NCBI RefSeq assembly: GCF_049671045.1
Contig: NZ_JBATUH010000123.1
Span: forward strand, 1 to 42,328
Reading direction: 5' to 3'
Length of the DNA: 42,328 bases
Source: Parvibaculum sp049671045
GTDB taxonomy: Bacteria; Pseudomonadota; Alphaproteobacteria; Parvibaculales; Parvibaculaceae
In this document: positions 24,746 to 33,291 of the stretch, in pieces
Layout: every line of letters begins with the position of its first letter
How positions within the stretch are numbered: the first letter of the stretch is position 1
Position numbers and translations under genes: made by a program
Notes under the pieces: model-generated
What the model was told of the DNA's origin: nothing
The model's database searches: none
What the model saw: the letters and a program-made list of their open reading frames with translations, nothing else

Positions 24746-26608
24746 TCAGCTATCGGCAAGCACGCCGCGCAGCAGCGCGCCATAGAAGCGCTCCTTCACG
24801 CCCGAGGGCTGGTCGAGCCTCATGCGGCCGAGCGCGATCCGCGCATCGGGCGTGAGTTCCGGGCCGGACAGGCCCCGAAGTGCGAGGCGCAGAAGCGCCA
24901 TGGGCGAGGCGGACGCGGCCTTGAGCCGCTCCAGCGCGGGCAGGAGAAGCTGCTCGATGGGCGTGAGATCGGTACCGAAGGGGAAGGGCGGGAGTAGCCC
25001 CTGTTTCGCAAACGGCGCGAGCGCGCGCTCAATCCGCGCAGGCGTGTTGTCGCGGAAGGCGGCAGGGATTTCGTAACCGGTCTCGATCTTTCCGGCTTTC
25101 TTCGCCGCCTCCAGAAGTTCCGCCTGAAAACGGGAATCGGCAATGGCGAGAAGCGCCGCGACGACATCGCGGTCCGTCTTGCCGCGCAGATCGGCGACGC
25201 CATATTCCGTGACGACGATGTCGCGTAGATGGCGTGGAATGGTCACGTGCCCATAGGACCAGCGAATATTGGACACCGCCTTGCCGCCGCTTTCGCGCGT
25301 GGCGCGGAGCGTGATGATGGAGCGAGCATCTTCGAGCGCGAAGCCCTGGGCCACGAAATCATACTGGCCGCCGACGCCGCTGACGACGCGGCCATCCTCG
25401 AGCCCGTCGGAGATGACCGCGCCGAGCAGCGTCACCATCATCGCGCTGTTGATGAAGCGCGCATTCTTCCGCGCCGCGCGCCTTGCCGGCTCGTCATCGC
25501 CATAGAGCTGATTGACATAGGATATGGCCTTCATGCGGATCTTCGCGCGCATGTCGTCCGGCATTTCGCGCAAGGCGCGATAGAAGCTCCGCGGGCCGAG
25601 AAAGAAGCCGCCATGAAGAACCGCGCCGTCGACTTCGCGCTTCACGACGCCAGCCTTCATCAGATCAAGGAAGGAATCGACAAGCATCTCGCTCGAGCCG
25701 AAGAGCCCGATCTCGAAGGGAGCTTCATGCGGCTGCAATGTCGATGCGCGGGAAGGAGAGAGCCTTTCGGCGGCCTCGCGGAAGGCGCCATTTCCCTGCT
25801 GCCGGAGAATGAGGCCATGCGCCACAGCATCGCCCATGGAGCCGATGCCGATCTGGAGCGTGCCGTCATCGGCGACGAGACGGGCGGCCTGCAGGCCGAT
25901 GGCGTAGTCCGTCAGGTTCACGGGCTCCTTGGGCGGCGCGAAGAGCGGGAAGTCGGTCGCCTCGCTGTCGAGGATGAAATCGATCTGGCCCGGCGCGATC
26001 TCGGCCTCATGCTCCATGAAAGGAAGCTCGCTGTTCACTTCGCCGACGAAGATGAATTCGGCCTTGCCTGCATTGCGGGCGGCCAGAATGTCGATGGTGA
26101 GGTCGGTGTTGCAGCTCATGCTGTAGCGGGCCGCGCCCTCGCCATCGCGCCTGGCGACGAGCTGGGCGACGACATTCGGCTTGCGGTCGAGAATGCAGGC
26201 GAGCGCATGGGTGTAATTGGCGGCGATATAGTTCTGCTGCGCGCGCGGCACGCCGAGCCAGCGCCCGGCCAGAAAGAAGAACTCATGCACCTCGATATTG
26301 GCGGGAAGCGCGCCCTGCCGCAGCGCCTTCGCATAGGCGAGGTCGGGATAGCCGCCGAACAGCCGGTCGATGACGGGGCCCATGAAGCGCCGCTCCATCT
26401 CGCCGGAGGGACGGGGCTTTTCCAGCGTCAGCGCCGTGACGATAGTGAGGCTGAGAGAGCTGTCCGCCGCCGCGCGGGCATAGAGCGCATTCGCCACATG
26501 GTTCGCCTTGCCGAGGCCGAGCGGCAGGGCAAGGACGATCTTCTTTCCGACCTTCGCGATGATGTCGTCGGCAAGGGCTGCGGGGTCGTCATAGTGCATG
26601 TCAGTCAT
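24746..26608 (-). CDS. Acetyl-CoA hydrolase/CoA-transferase family protein
   Basis: A 620-residue protein of the COG0427 class I CoA-transferase/acetyl-CoA hydrolase family, longer than the usual 430-500 because of an extended middle and C-terminus. It would move CoA between short acyl groups or hydrolyse acetyl-CoA. The N-terminal half carries the glycine-rich stretch LQIGIGSMGDAV. The C-terminal domain has GVGGQYDFVAQ (from residue 411) and TEYGVADLRGKTDRD, which are diagnostic for AcetylCoA_hyd_C. I cannot place the catalytic Glu with confidence. It is a single gene, convergent with pbpC 8 bp away and divergent from the beta-CASP gene. Confidence 0.87.
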   Translation of the reverse strand: MTDMHYDDPAALADDIIAKVGKKIVLALPLGLGKANHVANALYARAAADSSLSLTIVTALTLEKPRPSGEMERRFMGPVIDRLFGGYPDLAYAKALRQGALPANIEVHEFFFLAGRWLGVPRAQQNYIAANYTHALACILDRKPNVVAQLVARRDGEGAARYSMSCNTDLTIDILAARNAGKAEFIFVGEVNSELPFMEHEAEIAPGQIDFILDSEATDFPLFAPPKEPVNLTDYAIGLQAARLVADDGTLQIGIGSMGDAVAHGLILRQQGNGAFREAAERLSPSRASTLQPHEAPFEIGLFGSSEMLVDSFLDLMKAGVVKREVDGAVLHGGFFLGPRSFYRALREMPDDMRAKIRMKAISYVNQLYGDDEPARRAARKNARFINSAMMVTLLGAVISDGLEDGRVVSGVGGQYDFVAQGFALEDARSIITLRATRESGGKAVSNIRWSYGHVTIPRHLRDIVVTEYGVADLRGKTDRDVVAALLAIADSRFQAELLEAAKKAGKIETGYEIPAAFRDNTPARIERALAPFAKQGLLPPFPFGTDLTPIEQLLLPALERLKAASASPMALLRLALRGLSGPELTPDARIALGRMRLDQPSGVKERFYGALLRGVLADS

Positions 26609-26676
26609 CGTGCCGGGGAAAGAAGGTGAGGGTGAGTTTGCGGTTTCAGGCGGGTTTCCGTGGCGGATGATGCCCT

Positions 26677-26707
26677 TTGCGCCCGTTTAATTCCAGTTGT
26701 GTATACT
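26677..26707 (+). promoter_or_regulatory. Candidate promoter for the beta-CASP/pfkB operon
   Basis: TATACT (26702-26707) is a good -10 box; TTGCGC (26677-26682) could be the -35 with a longish 19-base spacer. Both lie in the 159-bp gap between divergent genes and would leave a leader of about 55 bases before the ATG at 26768. No FNR-type box was found in this gap. Confidence 0.4.
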
Positions 26708-26767
26708 GCGACGGCGTGACCCAAGCTCCCGAAATCCCGCCGGGCACCGAGGCAGCAGAGGACGAAT

Positions 26768-28372
26768 ATGGCGATCACCATGACGGTGCACGGCGCCGCC
26801 CGAACGGTTACCGGCTCGTGTTATCTCATCGAGACGGACAGGTGCAAATTCCTGGTCGATTGCGGCATGTTTCAGGGCGCGAAAACCCTGAAGGAACTCA
26901 ATTACGAGCCCTTTCCCTTCGAGCCGGGCGACATCGACTTCGTGCTTCTGACCCACGCCCATATCGACCATTCCGGGCTCATTCCCAAGCTCGCCAAGCA
27001 TGGGTTCAGTGGGCCGGTCCATGCGACGCGCGGCACGATCGACCTTCTCGGCTCCATGCTGCCTGATGCCGGGCACATTCAGGAAGTCGAAGTGGAGGAA
27101 CTCAACCGCCGCAATGCGCGGCGCGGCAGGCCCGCCGTCACGCCGATCTACACGGCCTCCGATGCTGAGGACTGCCTCCGCCTCATGAAGCCGGTCACCT
27201 ATGACGGCTGGTTCGAGCCCGCCGAGGATGTGTGCGCGCGCTACTGGAACGCGGGCCACATTCTCGGCTCGGCCTCGATCGAGATCGAGATCGACGCGGG
27301 CTCCGCGGCGCCGCGCCGCCTCAGGCTGCTCTTTTCGGGCGATATAGGACCCGACGCGCAGACTTTCCACGCCGCGCCGGAGTCGCCGGAAAATCTCGAC
27401 TATCTGATCTGCGAGACGACCTATGGCGGCAGGACGCGCGAGAGGCTGACGCATGACGACCGGCTCGGGATTCTGGCGAAGGAAGTGACGGATGCCTTCA
27501 AGGATCGCGGCGCGCTCATCATTCCCGCCTTCGCGGTGGAGCGGACGCAGGAGCTGCTGGCCGACCTCGTGGAGCTTGTGAACTCGGGCGCCGTTCCTCG
27601 CGTTCCGATCTTCCTCGACTCGCCGCTCGCCATTCGCGCCACGCAAGCCTTCATCGATCATGCCGACGAGCTTGAGAATGGCGACGCCTTCCGCAAGGCG
27701 ATGGCGACGCCGCTCCTTCGCACGACCGAAACGCCGACCGAAAGCATGGGAATCGAGCGCATGGAAGGGAACCACATCGTCATCGCGGCGAGCGGCATGT
27801 GCGATGCGGGCCGCATCCGCCATCATCTGAAAAACCATCTGTGGCGGCAGAACTCGACCGTGCTTCTGGTCGGCTATCAGGCGCAAGGCACGCTCGGCCA
27901 GATCCTCGCCGACGGGGCGAAGGCCGTCCGCATTCAGGGCGAGGAAATCAGGGTGCGCGCGCGCATTCGCCAGACGGACATCTATTCCGGCCATGCGGAT
28001 GGCCCGGCTCTCGTCGAATGGGTGCGGCAGCGAAGCCCGGTCAAGCGGGCGATCCTGCTCACCCATGGTGAGGATGCGGGCCTTGAAGCGATGCACAAGG
28101 CGCTCTCCGATCTGGGCCTCGATGGCGAGCGCATCATCGAGCCGACGCTCGATGACATATTCGATCTCATGACCGAATTGCCGGGGCCGCGCCTGCGGCC
28201 GGGGCCGCGCCGCCTGCGCGCGGAAGAAGTGGGCCGCTTCGACTGGCACAATGACTTCTCCAAACTCTGGCTCGACATCAGCGAAGAGCTTGATCGCGCG
28301 GCCGACGACCGCGCGAAGAATGCCCTCATCCGCCGTCTGCGCCATGCCCTCGAGGAGAGGGAACGGCGCTAG
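26768..28372 (+). CDS. Metallo-beta-lactamase-fold beta-CASP ribonuclease-like protein
   Basis: A 534-residue MBL-fold protein with beta-CASP and RNA-specificity (RMMBL) domains, as in COG1236 nucleases. The zinc motif is THAHIDHSG (residues 62-70, HxHxDH). Further zinc ligands are in GHILGSASIEIE and SGDIGPD. The beta-CASP segment contains IIPAFAVERTQELL and IAASGMCDAGRIRHHL, and the C-terminal TDIYSGHADGPALVEW is the RMMBL motif. It should be a cytosolic zinc-dependent RNase or mRNA 3'-processing-type enzyme. GAGGACG precedes the ATG. It is co-transcribed with a PfkB kinase 26 bp downstream. Relatives are often seen with stress or low-oxygen genes, which fits the next 14 kb. Confidence 0.88.
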   Translation: MAITMTVHGAARTVTGSCYLIETDRCKFLVDCGMFQGAKTLKELNYEPFPFEPGDIDFVLLTHAHIDHSGLIPKLAKHGFSGPVHATRGTIDLLGSMLPDAGHIQEVEVEELNRRNARRGRPAVTPIYTASDAEDCLRLMKPVTYDGWFEPAEDVCARYWNAGHILGSASIEIEIDAGSAAPRRLRLLFSGDIGPDAQTFHAAPESPENLDYLICETTYGGRTRERLTHDDRLGILAKEVTDAFKDRGALIIPAFAVERTQELLADLVELVNSGAVPRVPIFLDSPLAIRATQAFIDHADELENGDAFRKAMATPLLRTTETPTESMGIERMEGNHIVIAASGMCDAGRIRHHLKNHLWRQNSTVLLVGYQAQGTLGQILADGAKAVRIQGEEIRVRARIRQTDIYSGHADGPALVEWVRQRSPVKRAILLTHGEDAGLEAMHKALSDLGLDGERIIEPTLDDIFDLMTELPGPRLRPGPRRLRAEEVGRFDWHNDFSKLWLDISEELDRAADDRAKNALIRRLRHALEERERR

Positions 28373-28398
28373 CGGCAACGTGTAAGAGTGAGGCGTAA

Positions 28399-29343
28399 AT
28401 GAAGGCAGAAAAAGTCGTTACCCTGACCATGCACCCGGCGATCGACGTTTCGACCTCGGTCGAGCATGTGGAGCCTACTCACAAGCTGCGCTGCGCGCCT
28501 GCGCATCGCGACCCCGGCGGCGGCGGCATCAATGTTGCCCGCGTGCTGCGCCGCTTCGAGGCGGATGTGCTGGCGATCTATGTGGCCGGCGGATCGACCG
28601 GCGATCTCCTGCGGAAGCTCGTGCACCGGGAGGGTATACGCGATCTCGTCATCAGGGAGATGACGGAGACGCGCGAAGACTTCACCGTCTATGAACAATC
28701 GAGCGGAAATCAGTTTCGCTTCGTCATGCCGGGACCGGAGCTTGCGAGGGAAAGCTGGCTCGCCGCGCTCGATGCCGTGGCAAGGCTCGAGGAGAAGCCC
28801 GGCTACATCGTCGCGAGCGGGAGCCTGCCGCCCGGCGTGCCGGTCGATTTCTATGCCGAGGTCGCGCGGATCGCGCATTCGCTCGGCGCGAGATTCGTGC
28901 TCGACACATCGGGCGAGCCGTTGGCGGCTGCGCTTTCCCGATCTCCCTTCCTCATCAAGCCCAACCTGCGCGAATTGCGCGAACTGACGGGTGTGGCGCT
29001 CGATGGCGAGAGGGATTGGCTCGAGGCGGCGCGCCGCCTCATCGCCGCGAGGCAGGCGGAGATGGTGGCGCTGACGCTGGGCGAGGAGGGAGCGCTGATC
29101 GTCACGCAGGACGAAGCGTGGCGCGCCGAAGCACCGAAGGTGGAAGTGGTGAGCACGGTGGGCGCGGGCGACAGCTTTCTCGCCGCGCTCGTCTGGGGCA
29201 TCGCGTCGGGCGAGCCCTTGGCGGAGGCATTTCGCCGCGCTGTCGCGGCGGGATCGGCAGCGCTTCTTTCTCCGGGCACAGAGCTTTGCCGGCCAGAGGA
29301 TGTCGCGCGCCTTGCGCGGGAAGTCTCGCCGAGGCGGATCTAG
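28399..29343 (+). CDS. PfkB-family sugar kinase (6-phosphofructokinase II / 1-phosphofructokinase type)
   Basis: A 314-residue ribokinase-fold kinase of the hexose-phosphate subgroup. The N-terminus VTLTMHPAIDVSTSVE and the substrate loop GGGGINVARVLRRF (from about residue 39) are typical of PfkB/FruK. The anion-hole motif GAGDSF starts at Gly255, making Asp258 the catalytic base. Length matches E. coli PfkB (309). With no PTS or fru genes present, fructose-6-phosphate is the more likely substrate, giving a glycolytic bypass of PfkA. It is second in an operon with the beta-CASP protein, and converges on a PAS protein with a two-base gap. Confidence 0.87.
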   Translation: MKAEKVVTLTMHPAIDVSTSVEHVEPTHKLRCAPAHRDPGGGGINVARVLRRFEADVLAIYVAGGSTGDLLRKLVHREGIRDLVIREMTETREDFTVYEQSSGNQFRFVMPGPELARESWLAALDAVARLEEKPGYIVASGSLPPGVPVDFYAEVARIAHSLGARFVLDTSGEPLAAALSRSPFLIKPNLRELRELTGVALDGERDWLEAARRLIAARQAEMVALTLGEEGALIVTQDEAWRAEAPKVEVVSTVGAGDSFLAALVWGIASGEPLAEAFRRAVAAGSAALLSPGTELCRPEDVARLAREVSPRRI

Positions 29344-29345
29344 TT

Positions 29346-29774
29346 TCAGGCGCTCACGCCAAGCAGCATGCTGATGCGTCCGTTGCCCCAGAGAGGCAGA
29401 AGGAGCCGCGCCTGTGCGCCATGCTGGATATAGGTGGGTGCGCGGCTTTCCACCGTGGCGCTCGCCTGCGCGCGGAGATATTCGAAGGGCGCGGCGGAGG
29501 CGATCTCGTCGGCGAAGCTGCCGGTAACGTCCTTGCCATAATGCTCCGAGAGCCGCCGGCCGATGATTTCGAAACGGAACCGCTCGGGCTTCTCGAAGAC
29601 GCCGATGAGCATCATCCGGTCCTCGAGCCGCGGCAGGGCGGAGAGTTTCACATCGTCCCAATAGGGCATGTCGCTGGCCTGGCCGCGAATGAGGCTCTGC
29701 CAATAGGTGTGAACTTCGGCAAGGTCGGCCTCGATCGTTGCGGGCAGGGCGTAGGGCGAAGCGGGATTTGTCAT
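29346..29774 (-). CDS. Small PAS_5-type (PF07310) protein
   Basis: A 142-residue protein of the alphaproteobacterial PAS_5 family. It has no output domain, so it is probably a stand-alone sensory or adaptor module. Conserved family features are the N-terminal helix YWQSLIRG, the DDVKLSALPRL segment, GVFEKPERFRFEIIGRRLSE, and the C-terminal LLPLWGNGRISMLLG. A GAGAG tract precedes the ATG. It lies 61 bp downstream of the GH2 gene on the same strand and could be the tail of that operon or transcribed alone. The ligand is unknown; PAS_5 proteins are abundant in Rhizobiales. Confidence 0.82.
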   Translation of the reverse strand: MTNPASPYALPATIEADLAEVHTYWQSLIRGQASDMPYWDDVKLSALPRLEDRMMLIGVFEKPERFRFEIIGRRLSEHYGKDVTGSFADEIASAAPFEYLRAQASATVESRAPTYIQHGAQARLLLPLWGNGRISMLLGVSA

Positions 29775-29835
29775 TTTCTCTCACTCATGGCCGGAGTTGA
29801 TATCCGTTTCCCGTGTGGAGCGGCATGGGAGAAAA

Positions 29836-31872
29836 TTACTCCGTCCTCGTTGCCGCCGCAATTTCCTTGAATTCCGCATCATCGCGGGACGCCTCGAAAA
29901 CGGGGCGCGCATCAACAGTGCCGGTCTTTTCGTATAGCCGCCTGACAAGATCGAAGGCGGGCTTCCTCCTTCCCGTTTCATCGACGAGCCCCTTGCGATT
30001 GAAATATTGCTGATAGGCGGGATGTGTGCGGAGCATGGAACGAAAATCCTTGAGAACCCAGGGCGTGACGCCGGAGAGCGCGGGGCAGTTCGCGAGCATC
30101 CTGAACTGAAGCGCGTAGAGGCGCGCCTGAAACCGCTCCGACATCATGGTGGTGCCGTCACCCACAAATCCCGATTTCGCGTCCGCGCCGAATTCGCTGA
30201 TCAGGAATGGCTTTGATGCGCGCGGCGCCATGCTCAGTTCAGGAAGGAGATCGAGCATGAGCAGTGCCATTTTCTCCTCCGCAATGGGTACGGCGCCCGC
30301 CCATTGCGCGGCCGTGTACCAGCCGAGATATTCGTTGAAGGCGACGACATCGAGCTCGTCGAGCAGCGGGTCGTCAATGATGAGCGCTGGCGCGCGCGCT
30401 GCCCTTTCGAGGGAAGGGCGCTCGTTAATGTCGATGCCGTCCGCCAGCAGCAACGCGCGGATGGGCGCTTTTTCCTCATCCGTGATTGCGGGATCGAGGA
30501 GCGCGCGTGCGCGGATCGCCCTTGATAGCGGCTCGCGGAAATCCTTGTCGCGGCCGTAAATGGCGGCCGAGACGAGGCGCGAGGGATCGAGGGTGCGGGC
30601 GTCGCGGATGAGCGAGGTCAGAAATTTCGTTCGCTCAGGCGTCGGAGGCGTTTCATTGGCGACGGACCATATGATGACGCAAGCGCGGTTCCTGTCGCGC
30701 TCGATCATCTCGCGCAGTTGCGAACGGGCGACATCAAGCGTGGCGCCATCGCTCCATGACACGGCCCAATAAACGGGTACCTCGGACCAGACGAGAAGCC
30801 CGATCTCATCAGCGAGCCGCGTCACGAACTCATTATGCGGATAATGAGCGAGGCGGATGAAATTGCAGTTGAGTTCCTTGGCGAGCGATAGTGTGGCGCG
30901 CGCGTCTTCGGCGCCGAAGGCGCTGCCATCGTGCAAGGGGCTTTCCTCATGGGCGGCAATGCCTTTCAGAAAGATCGGCGCTCCGTTGAGGATGATGTCG
31001 CCGCCGCGCGCCTCGATCGTCCGCAACCCGATGCGGTCGCGGATCGTCTCGCCGTAAAAACCGATTTCGATGTCGTTGAGTTGCGGATCGTCCGGCGACC
31101 AGAGCGGCGCCTTCGTTTCGAAACGGACCTCCGCGTATCCGGAGGCATCGACAGTGGCGCGGGCGGCTTCGCTCACGCCGGGCAGCGAGATCGTGACGAT
31201 CTCGCCGCCCGCCGCGCCGTCAATGGAGAAGGCGGCGTGAACGATCCGCGGCGAAAGGCCGACAAGGCGCAGCCAGTAATCCCGGATGAAGGTTTCGGGA
31301 AGGCTCAGAAGCAGCACTTCGCGCTTGATGCCGCCATAGTTCCACCAGTCGGTGACGATGGGCGGAACGGTCCTGGCGTCGAGACGCGCATCGACCCTGA
31401 CGATCAGGAAATTCGCGCCCTCACGCAGCGCCTCGGTCGCCTCGAACGCGAAGGGTGTGTGGCCACCTTCATGCGCACCAAGGCGGATGCCGTTGAGCCA
31501 GACCTCGGCACGATAATTGACGGCGCCGAAATGAAGAAAGTAGCGGCGGCCGCTACGCCTGGAAAAAGAAAAGTCCCGACGATACCAGATGACGGATTCA
31601 TAGAAGAAGAGCCTCGCATCCTGCGTGTTCCAGTCCCTTCCGGTCTGGAGCGTCACGCTGTCGTCAAAGGCGAATTCCACAAGCTCGAGGCCGGTTGCCG
31701 CCTCGCGGCCTTCCGCAATGCCGGCAATGTCGCGGCCCGGAAGCGGCGGATGTTGCGCGGGCGCGCGGGGATCGACGATGACACGCCACTTGCCGCCAAG
31801 ATCAACATGCTCCCGTCCGAAGGGATTCTGGACGATGGTTCCGGCGTCGGCGGGAGGCGGGGCAGAGGGCAT
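29836..31872 (-). CDS. Glycoside hydrolase family 2 (beta-glucuronidase/beta-galactosidase-like), cytosolic
   Basis: A 678-residue GH2 retaining glycosidase without a signal peptide. Three parts are seen: a jelly-roll sugar-binding domain (about 20-190, with YFLHFGAVNYRAEVWLNG), an Ig-like domain (200-285), and a TIM barrel from about 288. The acid/base is Glu407 in WSVANE and the nucleophile Glu560 in ISEFGADA. The HYPHNEFVTRLADEIGLLVW block is close to UidA. I start at 31872 because AAGGA precedes it and the fold begins just after. The longer open frame to 32076 runs through the end of the GH1 gene. It is four bases from the GH1 stop. The aglycone and sugar cannot be told. Confidence 0.9.
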   Translation of the reverse strand: MPSAPPPADAGTIVQNPFGREHVDLGGKWRVIVDPRAPAQHPPLPGRDIAGIAEGREAATGLELVEFAFDDSVTLQTGRDWNTQDARLFFYESVIWYRRDFSFSRRSGRRYFLHFGAVNYRAEVWLNGIRLGAHEGGHTPFAFEATEALREGANFLIVRVDARLDARTVPPIVTDWWNYGGIKREVLLLSLPETFIRDYWLRLVGLSPRIVHAAFSIDGAAGGEIVTISLPGVSEAARATVDASGYAEVRFETKAPLWSPDDPQLNDIEIGFYGETIRDRIGLRTIEARGGDIILNGAPIFLKGIAAHEESPLHDGSAFGAEDARATLSLAKELNCNFIRLAHYPHNEFVTRLADEIGLLVWSEVPVYWAVSWSDGATLDVARSQLREMIERDRNRACVIIWSVANETPPTPERTKFLTSLIRDARTLDPSRLVSAAIYGRDKDFREPLSRAIRARALLDPAITDEEKAPIRALLLADGIDINERPSLERAARAPALIIDDPLLDELDVVAFNEYLGWYTAAQWAGAVPIAEEKMALLMLDLLPELSMAPRASKPFLISEFGADAKSGFVGDGTTMMSERFQARLYALQFRMLANCPALSGVTPWVLKDFRSMLRTHPAYQQYFNRKGLVDETGRRKPAFDLVRRLYEKTGTVDARPVFEASRDDAEFKEIAAATRTE

Positions 31873-31876
31873 CGGA

Positions 31877-33253
31877 TCAATCCTTGCGCGTCGGTCTGAT
31901 GAGGCCGGCGTACCAGCGCGCGGAAGCCTTGGGCGTGCGTCTGAGCGTCTTGAAATCGACATGGACGAGGCCGAAGCGATTGGTGAAGCCCGCGCCCCAT
32001 TCGAAATTGTCGAGAAGCGACCAGACGAAATAGCCGCGAATGTCGGCTCCCGCTCGGATCGCCTCGCCCATCGCATGCGTATAGGCGCGCAGATAGTCGA
32101 TGCGGGCCTTGTCGGCTATCGCGCCGGTGGCGTCGGGCGCGTCATTGCCGCCCGAGCCATTCTCCGTGACATAGATTGGGAGTCCGTAACGGCGCCACGC
32201 CGCGATCAGAACGTCGCGAAAGGCGTCCGGATGGATCGACCAGCCGGCGCCGGTTTGCTGCGCGGAGGCGGGAGGCTTTCCCCAGGCGAAGCCGAGCTGG
32301 CTCGCGGCATCCGCCCTCGCATAGATCGGCGAGTAATGATTGACGCCAAACCAGTCGAGCCTGCGGCAGATGCGAGCCATGTCGCCCGCCTTCTGTGAGG
32401 GTTCCATTTCATGCGCGATGAGGGCGGGATAGGCAGCGAAGCTCTGCGGCTCGGGAAAGAGTAGGTTCCAGTGCGCGTCGAGCAGCGCTGCCGCATGTGC
32501 GTTTTCGGGCTTGCCGCTTTCCGGCAAGACGGGCTGCCGGTTGTGGATCGCGCCGATGAGCGCGGAAGGGCGGAGGTCGCGGATCGCATCGACCGCCGCG
32601 CCGTGAGCGAGATTGAGGTGATGGGCCGCCTTGTAATAGGAGCTTTTGTCGGCGATGCCCGGCGCGTTCCAGCCGAGCGCATAGCCGAAGAGCGTGGAGA
32701 CCGAGGGCTCGTTGAAGGTGGCGAAGTGCTTCACCCGGTCGCCATATCGTTGCGCGACGAGGGCCGCGTAATCCGCAAACCAGCCGGCGATATCCCTGTT
32801 GGTCCAGCCGCCGAGATCGTCGAGCGATTGCGGCAGATCCCAATGGTAGAGGCAGAGCCAGGGCTCGATGCGGGCTTCGAGCAGGCGGTCGATGAGGCGG
32901 TCATAGAAGGCGAAGCCTTGCTCATTGGCGGCGCCGCGGCCGCGCGGCAGAAGGCGCGGCCATGCGGTGGAGAAGCGATAGGCGCGCACCCCCATGTCGC
33001 GCATGAGCGCAATGTCTTCAGCGTAGCGGTGGTAGTGATCGCAGGCGATGTCGCCCGTGTCGCCATTGGCGATGCGCCCCTTCTGGCGGCAGAAGACATC
33101 CCAGATGCTGAGGCCGCGTCCGTCTTCATGAGCCGCGCCCTCGATCTGATAGCTCGAAGTCGAAACGCCCCAGAGAAAGTCCGGGCGCAGGAGAGCGGTA
33201 TCGAGTTCGGCGCCGGGAAGTTCCGATTGAGGCGCGGCGATCTTGTCGTTCAT
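31877..33253 (-). CDS. Glycoside hydrolase family 1 beta-glucosidase
   Basis: A 458-residue GH1 retaining beta-glycosidase, cytosolic, of standard length. The acid/base is Glu182 in TFNEPS and the nucleophile Glu364 in YVTENGSGG. The N-terminal signature FLWGVSTSSYQIEGA (27-41) and the substrate-binding GYFVWSLLDNFEWGAGFTNRF (407-427) are intact. The start at 33253 is preceded by GGGAGAATGAA. It lies 38 bp after the ABC-type gene and immediately before GH2, inside a four-gene operon headed by ppsA. It probably cleaves a beta-glucoside or other internal glycoside; no extracellular uptake system of the usual kind is present. Confidence 0.93.
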   Translation of the reverse strand: MNDKIAAPQSELPGAELDTALLRPDFLWGVSTSSYQIEGAAHEDGRGLSIWDVFCRQKGRIANGDTGDIACDHYHRYAEDIALMRDMGVRAYRFSTAWPRLLPRGRGAANEQGFAFYDRLIDRLLEARIEPWLCLYHWDLPQSLDDLGGWTNRDIAGWFADYAALVAQRYGDRVKHFATFNEPSVSTLFGYALGWNAPGIADKSSYYKAAHHLNLAHGAAVDAIRDLRPSALIGAIHNRQPVLPESGKPENAHAAALLDAHWNLLFPEPQSFAAYPALIAHEMEPSQKAGDMARICRRLDWFGVNHYSPIYARADAASQLGFAWGKPPASAQQTGAGWSIHPDAFRDVLIAAWRRYGLPIYVTENGSGGNDAPDATGAIADKARIDYLRAYTHAMGEAIRAGADIRGYFVWSLLDNFEWGAGFTNRFGLVHVDFKTLRRTPKASARWYAGLIRPTRKD

Positions 33254-33291
33254 TTCATTCTCCCGCGGCGCGAAGGCCGAAGCGGTTCGGT

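Noticed and set aside
31872..32076. An upstream extension of the GH2 reading frame by 68 codons
   Set aside because: It overlaps the GH1 coding end in another frame and is Arg/Ser-rich; the GH2 fold and a good AAGGA site support the start at 31872.
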